Shown here in pieces: positions 45,553 through 53,637 of a DNA stretch of 58,795 nucleotides; positions within the stretch are counted from its first letter, which is position 1; every line of letters begins with the position of its first letter. Under the pieces are notes generated by a model. It worked only from the letters and a program-made list of their open reading frames with translations. It did not search any database and had not been told where the DNA came from. The position numbers and the translations under genes were made by a program. The stretch spans positions 34,506 to 93,300 of the forward strand of contig MFJR01000013.1 in NCBI GenBank assembly GCA_001780955.1, read 5' to 3'. Source of the stretch: Candidatus Gottesmanbacteria bacterium RIFCSPLOWO2_01_FULL_39_12b (lineage in GTDB: Bacteria; Patescibacteriota; Microgenomatia; 2-02-FULL-39-11).

Positions 45553-47420
45553 CTATGCCTTCATTATTTTTAATTCTTTTCATAGGACTCGCAACAAGAC
45601 TCTTATTAGTCGGTAATCCGGGTTTTCTGGCTGATATCGCCTTCTGGAAATCCTGGAGTCTTGCAGCTCTTGATCACGGTTTTGTCTGGACAACTTATAA
45701 TTCCAACATTAATTATCCTCCCGGTTTTATTTATATTCTCTATCTGATGGGTAAAATTTATTCATTTTTGGGTAATCCCCATGACTACAATTCTTACTGG
45801 TCCCAGAATAACTTTGGCTTTCTTTTTGCCTCAAAATCCATTGCCATCATCTCAGATGTACTCGTAACGTTAATTATTTACTGGTTTTTCTCGCACTTCT
45901 CCCGTGTCATTCCGAGCCCGCCAGCTGGCGGGTCGAGGAATCTAGGCCATCAGGCCGCATCTTCACGCTCACAACGATTGCTAGATCCCTCGACTCCCTC
46001 GCAAAGCTCGGTCGCTCGGGATGACAAATTAAGACTTTTTTTCTCCGCTATTTTCTTCCTCAATCCGATCGTAATTTTGGATTCAGCTGTCTGGGGTCAG
46101 GTCGAATCGTTTGGAATTCTTTGGACCTTGCTTGCCATTATCTTAATCTTTAATCGCCGTCCTCTTCCGGCTACTATTTTTTTTACTGTCGGGATACTCA
46201 TGAAGTTGCAAAATATTATCTATATTCCTCTTTATTTCCTTTTTATCTTCCGGTATTTTGACCTTCGAACTGTCTTTAAAAGTCTGGCTGTGGCAACCGC
46301 AACTTTTTTTATGGTCAACTTGCCTTTTGTCTTAGCCAATGAAATGAAACAGGTACTCTATCTGATGACTGTCAATAGCGACTATTTTCCCTGGATGTCA
46401 CTCAACGCTCATAATCTCTGGTGGATTGTTTCTGGGGCCTCCGGCATGGAAGTAACTGATAGAATTACCGTTTTTGGAATCTCAAATGCAAAAACGATCG
46501 GACTGCTTATTTTTTCCGGAATTTATTTTCTATTATGTCTTCTTATATACCGCAAACCAACACCAAGAAACTTTTTACTGGTACTCTTAATGGCAATTCT
46601 AGCCTTCTTTCTTTTCACTACAGAAAGCCATGAAAGGTATAGCTACCCGGTAATAATACTTTTATTATTCCTATATCCTTTTCTTGAAAGAAAAACAAAT
46701 AATGTGCAAAAATACTTCTGGTTTGTTTACCTTCTTCTCTCTCTAGCTATTTTTTTCAACATCCACACCGGATTAGTCATCAATTATCCTCAAAACGGCA
46801 TTGGTATACTGACAAAAATCACCACCAGCCAGCTTACCCTGCTCAACTCTTACGTTTTTATCCTGGGATTCATTCTCCTCTTGCCGTATATATTCTCCGA
46901 GATGTCTTACTGGTTCATAACAATCCCGTTTTTAATCATAGTTTCAGGCATAACTCTAAGTAACGCCTCATATTTTTTCAAAAGAAAAGTTTCACTGACA
47001 GCTTTTAAACCAGTTATAGAGAAGCAGGATTATGGTACACCTCAAATAAATAAAGCCGTTAATTCAATCCAGGGCTGGAAATCATGGAGCCGGTTATCCG
47101 GTAATTACTTTTATTACAATAAAGGTTTTGGTTCTCACGCCAATTCCCATCTGGTTTTTGACATCAACCGTAAATTCAACAAGTTTACCACCGATTTTGG
47201 AGTCGATACAGAAAGTTCAACCCTGGCCAGCGTTGTTTTTAAAATCTATGGCGATAATACCGAGCTCTATACAAGTTCAAAAATGGGCCGGTTTGATTTT
47301 CCCCAGCACGCTGAAATTAACGTCAAGGGGGTAAAACATCTTGAACTAACGATAACCGATGCCGGAGATGGTATCAATAACGATCATGCAGACTGGCTGA
47401 ATCCGGTACTATATAAGTGA
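45531..47420 (+). CDS. GT-C membrane glycosyltransferase fused to a C-terminal NPCBM-like domain
   Basis: Polytopic N-terminal part with IAFWKSWSLAALDHGFVWTTYNSNINYPPGFIYILYLMG. C-terminal NKGFGSHANSHLVFDINRKFNKFTTDFGVDTESSTLASVVFKIYGDNTELYTS...HLELTITDAGDGINNDHADWLNPVLYK. Confidence 0.82.
   Translation: MEFCTFLTMPSLFLILFIGLATRLLLVGNPGFLADIAFWKSWSLAALDHGFVWTTYNSNINYPPGFIYILYLMGKIYSFLGNPHDYNSYWSQNNFGFLFASKSIAIISDVLVTLIIYWFFSHFSRVIPSPPAGGSRNLGHQAASSRSQRLLDPSTPSQSSVARDDKLRLFFSAIFFLNPIVILDSAVWGQVESFGILWTLLAIILIFNRRPLPATIFFTVGILMKLQNIIYIPLYFLFIFRYFDLRTVFKSLAVATATFFMVNLPFVLANEMKQVLYLMTVNSDYFPWMSLNAHNLWWIVSGASGMEVTDRITVFGISNAKTIGLLIFSGIYFLLCLLIYRKPTPRNFLLVLLMAILAFFLFTTESHERYSYPVIILLLFLYPFLERKTNNVQKYFWFVYLLLSLAIFFNIHTGLVINYPQNGIGILTKITTSQLTLLNSYVFILGFILLLPYIFSEMSYWFITIPFLIIVSGITLSNASYFFKRKVSLTAFKPVIEKQDYGTPQINKAVNSIQGWKSWSRLSGNYFYYNKGFGSHANSHLVFDINRKFNKFTTDFGVDTESSTLASVVFKIYGDNTELYTSSKMGRFDFPQHAEINVKGVKHLELTITDAGDGINNDHADWLNPVLYK
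45906..46025. repeat. In-frame 120-bp MITE-like element
   Basis: GTCATTCCGAGC...GCTCGGGATGAC termini, internal CCCGCCAGCTGGCGGG, inside ORF 45531..47420. Confidence 0.88.
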
Positions 47421-47430
47421 CAATCGATCA

Positions 47431-49869
47431 ATGAAATACGTAGCCTATCTCATATTAATAGCAAATATTATCTTTAATCTCTGGCTCAACTTTCCCGAGA
47501 CCAAAATCCTGGCTGACCCCAATGACAACATCTTCCAGTTTTCACTTGTTAACCGAACTAATTGGGTCTGGCAAAATTATGGATGCCCTTTATCTCTTTC
47601 CTGCCTACCTAACTTAATAGATCATTTAGTCCCGAACTGGGCGGAAGGCTATCCCTTGCCATTTTATTACAGTCATATACCTCAAATTGCGATTGTTTCT
47701 TCATATAATCTCATAATTAAACCTCTCAGTTCTCTTTTTTCTTCGCCCATTACACTTTACACATACTATAACTGGAGCAGATACCTCCTTTTTACCCTGT
47801 TCCCGATACCTGTTTATCTAGCCCTTAGAATTGTAGGTTTAAACCCTTTATTATCCTCTCTCGGAGCTTTTTTTGCTTCACAATTCTCAACCGATGGACT
47901 TTATGGTATCGACCCTCCGAGTTTCCTTTGGCGGGGATATGGGCTTACATCCCAACTGTATGGGATATTCTTTTTACCACTGGGACTGGCGTTTGTATAT
48001 AGAGCTTTAAGCAGACGCGGGGAGGCCATGCTTTTTGAGCATGCCCACGGCCTCGAGTCCCGACCGAGTCGGGACGAGTTTGGGAAGTGCGCAAAAAAGT
48101 CATGGCTGACCTCAGCGGCTGCGATAGTTTTCCTAACCCTCACTACTGCCGGACATCTGGGGATCGGAATTATCGGCATACTTTCAACTATACCTTTTAT
48201 ATTTTTAGACCTTAATCTCAAAAATATTATTTTAAGAGCGAAAAAATTATTATTTGTTATCTGTTGTCTGTTTTTAGTTCTCGCTTACTGGCTTATCCCC
48301 ATACTTTTAAACAATCAATACCATATTGTCTCTTTTTGGGATCCAATCTGGAAATTTAACTCTTACGGAGTTTATGAGGTGGTACGGCAGTTTTTACAGG
48401 GTGAAATATTTGACTGGAAAAGAGGTCCTATTATCACCATCCTTGTGATGATTGGTTTTTTTAATATCATTTTAAACACCTCTTTATTCCCATTTGCCTT
48501 ACTTTTCATATTCTGGGTCTTTTTTTATTTTGGCCGAACGACCTGGGGAGGATTAATAGACTTGATTCCGGGAATGAAAGATTTTCACCAGCACCGTTTT
48601 ATAGTCGGAGTCCATATTGCGTCTTTATTCCTCATTCCAAGCGGGCTGGATTATATTTTTAGATTAGTTAGACAAACTCTAGGGAAAATTACCAATATCA
48701 TCGAAATAGTCTCAAATCTTAAAAATTCCCCCGATGGCCATCGGGGGATCCACGATGCTGTAATCCCGATTAAATCGGGAACAGCATCGGGACAAAATAT
48801 AATCTTCTATATCTTATCAATAGCTTTAGTATCAATTTTATCTTACTTTACTGTTAAACAAACCATGGATTACGCTTCACTCAACAATCGATGGATTGGT
48901 GAAGCCAACACCGCCTATAAATATGACGAGGATAATTTCCAAAATCTCCTGAGTCGCCTTGATAGCCTTCCCTACTCTCGTCTCTATGCCGGTCGTCCCG
49001 GTAACTGGGGCAAAGACTTCCGTCTTGGTTCTACCCAACTGTATCTTTTGATGGGTTCCTATGGATACGATATCAGTCAGTTCTTACCGGAAACCTGGTC
49101 GCCCTTATCGGAAAACGAGCAGAATTTTGATGAAAGAGTCGCTGAAGATTATGATCTTCTAAATATAAAGTACATCGTCACAGATAAAAATCATGATTTC
49201 ACTGTCAAAGCAAAACTGGATAACAAATACGGTCCGTTTGAACTCTATACCGTTCCTACCACCGGCTGGTTTGATGTAGTTACCGCACCTCAGTTTGTGA
49301 AATCAGATAAAACAAATTTTATAAATATCGTCCATCTTTGGCACCAGTCTTATCCCAGACGCTGGAAAATGCACCCTTTAATTAGTGTTGAAAAGAAACC
49401 CTTGATTCCGCAGGGGATGCAAAAAATCTTAGAAATGAAAGACGAAGTAAGTTATTCAGAGGGGTCAGGCCTTAAAGGCGCTAAAGACCTGACCCCATCA
49501 ACTAAAAACATTTTCTCTGATTATCCCTTTGTCTTTCCCGAATCAACTCCTTCAGGAAAGATAGTTAGTGAAAAAGTCGAACGCCAGACTTATACAGGCA
49601 CGGTTGAGGTTCCTAATAACTGCCGAAACTGCTTTGCCATGTTCAAAATGAGCTATCATCCCGACTGGACAGTCAAACTTGACGGAAACGTAACGGGGAA
49701 ATATGCCGTATTCCCCTTTTATCTGGCTGTTCCGATAACCTCCGGCACGCACACTGTGGAATTCACCTATCAACCGAATAGATTGAAAATTATACTTATG
49801 ATAGGAGAAATAATTATTCTTCTCACTTTCATCTGTTTTAGGTTTTATAAGAAAAATAAATTATCCTAA
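47431..49869 (+). CDS. Large polytopic membrane protein (6-PTP-synthase-related/YfhO-like)
   Basis: Many TM segments. C-terminal beta domain NNCRNCFAMFKMSYHPDWTVKLDGNVTGKYAVFPFYLAVPITSGTHTVEFTYQPNRLKI. Confidence 0.75.
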   Translation: MKYVAYLILIANIIFNLWLNFPETKILADPNDNIFQFSLVNRTNWVWQNYGCPLSLSCLPNLIDHLVPNWAEGYPLPFYYSHIPQIAIVSSYNLIIKPLSSLFSSPITLYTYYNWSRYLLFTLFPIPVYLALRIVGLNPLLSSLGAFFASQFSTDGLYGIDPPSFLWRGYGLTSQLYGIFFLPLGLAFVYRALSRRGEAMLFEHAHGLESRPSRDEFGKCAKKSWLTSAAAIVFLTLTTAGHLGIGIIGILSTIPFIFLDLNLKNIILRAKKLLFVICCLFLVLAYWLIPILLNNQYHIVSFWDPIWKFNSYGVYEVVRQFLQGEIFDWKRGPIITILVMIGFFNIILNTSLFPFALLFIFWVFFYFGRTTWGGLIDLIPGMKDFHQHRFIVGVHIASLFLIPSGLDYIFRLVRQTLGKITNIIEIVSNLKNSPDGHRGIHDAVIPIKSGTASGQNIIFYILSIALVSILSYFTVKQTMDYASLNNRWIGEANTAYKYDEDNFQNLLSRLDSLPYSRLYAGRPGNWGKDFRLGSTQLYLLMGSYGYDISQFLPETWSPLSENEQNFDERVAEDYDLLNIKYIVTDKNHDFTVKAKLDNKYGPFELYTVPTTGWFDVVTAPQFVKSDKTNFINIVHLWHQSYPRRWKMHPLISVEKKPLIPQGMQKILEMKDEVSYSEGSGLKGAKDLTPSTKNIFSDYPFVFPESTPSGKIVSEKVERQTYTGTVEVPNNCRNCFAMFKMSYHPDWTVKLDGNVTGKYAVFPFYLAVPITSGTHTVEFTYQPNRLKIILMIGEIIILLTFICFRFYKKNKLS
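48022..48074. repeat. In-frame palindromic element
   Basis: GAGGCC-ATGC..GCAT-..GGCCTC then TCCCGACcgaGTCGGGA inside ORF 47431..49869. Confidence 0.85.
48728..48792. repeat. In-frame double hairpin element
   Basis: CCCCCGATGGCCATCGGGGG perfect palindrome, then CGATGCTGT..TCCCGATTAAATCGGGA..ACAGCATCGGGAC. Resembles 27771-27834. Confidence 0.92.
49461..49496. repeat. In-frame palindrome, GGTC-ACC family
   Basis: GGGGTCAGGCCTTAAAGGCGCTAAAGACCTGACCCC, inverse orientation of the 16923/17163 copies. Confidence 0.9.
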
Positions 49870-49872
49870 AAC

Positions 49873-49911
49873 ATATACTATTTAACTCGCGGCCGCGAAG
49901 AAATAATATAT
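49873..49911. repeat. Related palindrome at the 3' end of the PaaX-like gene
   Basis: ATATACTATTT (49873-49883)/AAATAATATAT (49901-49911) around CTCGCGGCCGCGA. Resembles the upstream palindrome at 50683-50728. Confidence 0.6.
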
Positions 49912-50681
49912 CTTTCCTTAAGTCTCTTATAGACATGGTAAGCTTTATCTCCTAACCACCATTGCGGCAAAAGTGCAAAAGGAAGCTGCGGATCGTCTTT
50001 AAGAATAGAAAGGTATTGAAAAATCAAATCTCGCCACGATCCTTCATCTCCCCTAGCATCTTTTAGAAATTCTTCATACTTATCGTTTATCTTCTCAAGC
50101 AAGTATAGTTTTACTAACAAGTCTTGAATAGTTGTTTCGCCAACGCCACCATCTTGACCGATATCAGATACGATGACTGTACCGGGAATTTTAAATTTCT
50201 GAACAAATCCATTTACTAATTCCCGCGGATTATACGGAGTCAACCAATTACTTTCCTGTAAAAGTTTACACCCTAAATTTTTAAGGAATAGTCTAAACTG
50301 ATCTCTTTTCTTATGGGCTATTTCTGGAATATCGTAAGTGATAAGATAAATTCTTTTATCCCAAGGGCGTTTAGCTTGATAGTGAGGTAGTGTTTTTGTG
50401 AGTCTTTTCCTCCCAAATTCTGTAATTTGCGGACTATATAGATTATTTCTTTTCTTATATGTTATTAAGCCTTTCTTAAGAAGTTGATGCCAAGTAGCGG
50501 CAAGAGTTGTATGATTCACCTTGTTTAGAAATTCATCTGCTTCGGTAAAAGCCTGATAAACTCCTCTTGAGCCGTATTTCCCCACCGATACTCCCACAAG
50601 AGCAACTTGCCAGATAAGAATATCAACGAGTGAACCGAAAATTCCGTAAGTTATCTCTTTTACTTTGGATTTCCTACCCAT
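49878..50681 (-). CDS. PaaX-like transcriptional regulator with Cas2-like ferredoxin-fold domain
   Basis: wHTH N-terminus. WDKRIYLITYDIPEIAHKKRDQFRLFLKNLGCKLLQESNWLTPYNP resembles the Cas2-like domain of PaaX. Confidence 0.8.
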   Translation of the reverse strand: MGRKSKVKEITYGIFGSLVDILIWQVALVGVSVGKYGSRGVYQAFTEADEFLNKVNHTTLAATWHQLLKKGLITYKKRNNLYSPQITEFGRKRLTKTLPHYQAKRPWDKRIYLITYDIPEIAHKKRDQFRLFLKNLGCKLLQESNWLTPYNPRELVNGFVQKFKIPGTVIVSDIGQDGGVGETTIQDLLVKLYLLEKINDKYEEFLKDARGDEGSWRDLIFQYLSILKDDPQLPFALLPQWWLGDKAYHVYKRLKERYIISSRPRVK

Positions 50682-50682
50682 A

Positions 50683-50728
50683 AATATATACTATTACATT
50701 CTCGGCCGCGATAGCAATAGTATATATT
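50683..50728. promoter_or_regulatory. Palindrome upstream of the PaaX-like gene (probable operator)
   Basis: Perfect 13-bp inverted repeat AATATATACTATT (50683-50695)/AATAGTATATATT (50716-50728), spacer containing TCTCGGCCGCGA. Confidence 0.65.
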
Positions 50729-50777
50729 GCTAATTTGTTGCGTTTAGAGCAAATTGCTCTTATAATTCCAAAACACT

Positions 50778-51251
50778 ATGCCACGCTTAGATGGAACACC
50801 AATTACACCAACACAACTTAAAGATGTTTTAAATCTAAAAGATCTTCATAGCTCTGGTTTTCAGTTGCATAAATCCCATAGATTCATCGGTTATTTAAGA
50901 AGTAAAATTGTTAAACAAGCTACTCCACCACCTGAATTACCTGACGGATCAGGATCACATAGTTTACTTTTTTATTCTGGAAAAGAACCTAAAAGACTAT
51001 ATAGAGTAGTAGAAGAAATAGTGCTAAAACGAAATCCACAAATAGACCCAGATGAAATTCTTCTAAATGAACGACTTCATGAGCACTATAACCATGTCGA
51101 TAAGGCTTTAGACGTATTTACTAGACGTAATACCGACGAAGTCACTCGTGGCTTGGTTCTTTTATGTGGCGGAAAACACACAGGAACTCTCGTAAATATG
51201 CTTCATGAATGGACTGGAACCGCTTCTCCCTTTACACAAAACGTGAATTAA
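50778..51251 (+). CDS. Hypothetical protein, 5' part of a possible frame-split gene
   Basis: 157-aa ORF MPRLDGTPITPTQLKDVLNLKDLHSS... ending at TAA 51249-51251. Confidence 0.6.
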   Translation: MPRLDGTPITPTQLKDVLNLKDLHSSGFQLHKSHRFIGYLRSKIVKQATPPPELPDGSGSHSLLFYSGKEPKRLYRVVEEIVLKRNPQIDPDEILLNERLHEHYNHVDKALDVFTRRNTDEVTRGLVLLCGGKHTGTLVNMLHEWTGTASPFTQNVN

Positions 51252-51507
51252 TCCACCAATCACTCAAAAAAGGGGTTCACTGTCTCGCTTAAGAGGTTTT
51301 CTCAACTCCAGGATAACTAACCTTGTTGATGATGATACTATTGCTGATGCTCTTGGATTCTGGTTTAATGATATCGGACTTACTCAACATTATGAAATAG
51401 AGCTACCTCTTTTCTTCCATGCGCTAGCTGCCGGTAGTTATCAAAATTCTAAACAAACAGTAGGCTACTTTGATAAAGTCATGGGGCTTAGTATGTGGGT
51501 GACTTAA
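51247..51507 (+). pseudogene. Continuation ORF of 50778..51251 in the +1 frame (no start codon of its own at the junction)
   Basis: Open frame from 51247: INPPITQKRGSLSRLRGFLNSRITNLVDDDTIADALGFWFNDIGLTQHYEIELPLFFHALAAGSYQNSKQTVGYFDKVMGLSMWVT, then stop and terminator. Confidence 0.5.
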
Positions 51508-51544
51508 TAAAAAGCCCCGCGTCAAACGCGGGGCTTTTTATTAA
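51504..51544. terminator. Bidirectional intrinsic terminator
   Basis: TTAATAAAAAGCCCCGCG tcaaa CGCGGGGCTTTTTATTAA: perfect 18-bp arms with U-tract potential on both strands, between convergent genes. Confidence 0.95.
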
Positions 51545-51563
51545 TTAGTTACAAATTTAAAAA

Positions 51564-51878
51564 TTATCCCTGACTTTGTCTTTGCTTAGAAAAACATTCG
51601 CGACAAAGCACTCCTGTTCCCTTTCGGGGTACAAAAGGTACTTCATCTTCTTTACCGCAATTACTGCAAGTAATTTTGGTCATTTGACGATCGGTCATAC
51701 GGTCAGCTTTTCTTTTTTGACGACAATCTCCACAACGGAATGGCGGATTATCAAAGCCTTTTTGCTGATAAAATTCCTGCTCTCCCGCTGTCCAGACAAA
51801 TTGCTTACCACAGTCTTTACAGACTAATGTTTGATCTTGAAAATTTGATGTTTGCATCCTGGTTTCACCTCCCTTCAA
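51564..51878 (-). CDS. Zinc-ribbon protein with two CxxC pairs (CxxC-x17-CxxC type)
   Basis: LVCKDCGKQFVWTAGEQEFYQQKGFDNPPFRCGDCRQKRKAD...ITCSNCGKEDEVPFVPRKGTGVLCRECF. Likely start MQTSNFQ. Confidence 0.88.
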   Translation of the reverse strand: MKGGETRMQTSNFQDQTLVCKDCGKQFVWTAGEQEFYQQKGFDNPPFRCGDCRQKRKADRMTDRQMTKITCSNCGKEDEVPFVPRKGTGVLCRECFSKQRQSQG

Positions 51879-52003
51879 ACTGGTCCTTATGTTTCCAGGA
51901 TGCCCAAGGAGAAAACCTAGAGTATACCGTGGAATAACTATAGACCTTTATACTAATCGGTAGTATAGCACATTATGAAATAAAAAAGAAACCTCTTCAG
52001 AAA

Positions 52004-53506
52004 TCAACTCTCCACAAAATGTGCGCCGAGGCTTTTTTTCCTGTTTAAGGCAAGTTTTAAAATATATTTTCCGACCAGCGCCATATTTTTTACTTCAGAA
52101 AAATCACAATTAATTTCTCTTGTCTTCTCCAATTCACTATTCCACTCACTAAGCTTTTCATACGCCTCCTGCATCGTTTTGTGATTTCGAACAATCCCGG
52201 CACTTTTCCACATAAGCTTTTTTATATCCTCCCTTAAATTGCCTGTCTTTATATTCTCTTTATAATCTGAGAGTTCACAATCAAAATAATCTCCTGCTTT
52301 AACTTCATGAATTACTTCAGGAAGTCTTAAAGGAAAAACTGCCGCCTCCAAAAGCGAATTTGAGGCAAGCCTGTTTGCTCCCTGAACTCCGGTATAAGCC
52401 GTCTCACCGAAAATAAAAAGATTTTTAATTTTGGTTCTGCCGTATAAATCAGTCATTACTCCGCCACAACTGTAATGGGCAGCAGGAGTCACCGGAACAC
52501 AATCCTTTGTCATATCGTATCCTCGGCGTTTTACTTCCCTGTATAAATTGGGGAATCTCTTTTTTATAAACGTTTCTCCCTTATGTCTGATATCCAAAAA
52601 AACCTGGTTGCCTTTTTTTTGCTCCTCATAAATAGCACGCGCGACAATATCCCTCGGCGCCAGTTCTGCCCGCCGATCCACTTTATGCATAAATCTGTCT
52701 CCGACTTCATAATTTTTGATCTTTGATCCGCCAGCTGGCGGATGATCTTTGATTTTTATTAGGTATGCTCCTTCTCCTCTCAAAGCCTCGGAGAGCAAAA
52801 ACAAAGGCGCTTCATTATGTTTCAGGGCCGTTGGATGAAACTGAATAAATTCCAGATCGCAGACGCCAAGATCCGCCCTTATCCCTACCGCCAGACCATC
52901 TGCTGTGGCAACTTGCGGATTTGTCGTCCATTGGTATAACTGACCAATCCCACCTGTAGCCAGAATTACTGCCCTTGCGTAACAATTTGCAACTTTTTTA
53001 TGCTTTATAATCTGTATGCCGGAACAGCTGTTTTTCCTCACTAACAATTCCAGTAAAGAGGTATCCTGCCAGATCTCGATATTTTTAACTTTTTTGACCT
53101 TATTGATTAAAGCAAGCTCAATGCTTCTGCCTGAAAAATCAGTCGAGTGCAGGATACGCCTACGTGAATGACCTCCCTCTAAAGTCAAAGAGAATTCACC
53201 ATCCTTTTTGTCAAAAACAACGCCCTGCTTAATAAGCCACCCGATCGCCTGCGGAGATTTTTTGATTAGAGTCTCAACCGCTCTTTTTTTGTTGTGGTAT
53301 GCTCCTGCAACAAGCGTATCTTTAATATGAGAAGCAAAAGTGTCATTACGATCTACGACTGCCGCTATTCCCCCTTGAGCGAGCATACTTGCAGAGTCTG
53401 TAAGTTCTTTTTTGGTAATCAGAAGAACTTCCCCATATTCTTTTAACACCAAGGCAGAGGTCAAACCTGCAAGTCCTGAACCGATAACGATGAAATCGTG
53501 CTTCAT
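52004..53506 (-). CDS. nadB: L-aspartate oxidase
   Basis: DFIVIGSGLAGLTSALVLKEYG, SASMLAQGGIAAV, EGGHSRRRILHSTDFSGRSIE, DLEFIQFHPTAL, PVTPAAHYSCGGVMTD, GETAYTGVQGANRLASNSLLEA. Confidence 0.97.
   Translation of the reverse strand: MKHDFIVIGSGLAGLTSALVLKEYGEVLLITKKELTDSASMLAQGGIAAVVDRNDTFASHIKDTLVAGAYHNKKRAVETLIKKSPQAIGWLIKQGVVFDKKDGEFSLTLEGGHSRRRILHSTDFSGRSIELALINKVKKVKNIEIWQDTSLLELLVRKNSCSGIQIIKHKKVANCYARAVILATGGIGQLYQWTTNPQVATADGLAVGIRADLGVCDLEFIQFHPTALKHNEAPLFLLSEALRGEGAYLIKIKDHPPAGGSKIKNYEVGDRFMHKVDRRAELAPRDIVARAIYEEQKKGNQVFLDIRHKGETFIKKRFPNLYREVKRRGYDMTKDCVPVTPAAHYSCGGVMTDLYGRTKIKNLFIFGETAYTGVQGANRLASNSLLEAAVFPLRLPEVIHEVKAGDYFDCELSDYKENIKTGNLREDIKKLMWKSAGIVRNHKTMQEAYEKLSEWNSELEKTREINCDFSEVKNMALVGKYILKLALNRKKSLGAHFVES
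52717..52753. repeat. Palindrome in nadB flanked by an 11-bp direct repeat
   Basis: TGATCTTTGAT (52717-52727), CCGCCAGCTGGCGGA, TGATCTTTGAT (52743-52753). Confidence 0.9.
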
Positions 53507-53584
53507 GATGCTTGCCCCGAAGTTGCGCTCCTTGCGGGTGAGGACGTAACCCTCAACGCAAGGGAAGCATACTTTGGGGACTTA

Positions 53585-53613
53585 TTGTAAAATATACACT
53601 TAGTAGATATAAT
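53585..53613 (+). promoter_or_regulatory. Promoter upstream of nadA
   Basis: TTGTAA (53585-53590), 17 bp, TATAAT (53608-53613). ATTGTA..TACAAT imperfect dyad overlaps it. Confidence 0.6.
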
Positions 53614-53637
53614 ACAATTATAAATCTCAAAGCTCAA

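Noticed and set aside
49878-50681. Possible Cas2 / CRISPR adaptation gene
   Set aside because: The Cas2-like segment is fused to a wHTH as in PaaX. No Cas1, effector or CRISPR array was found in the window.
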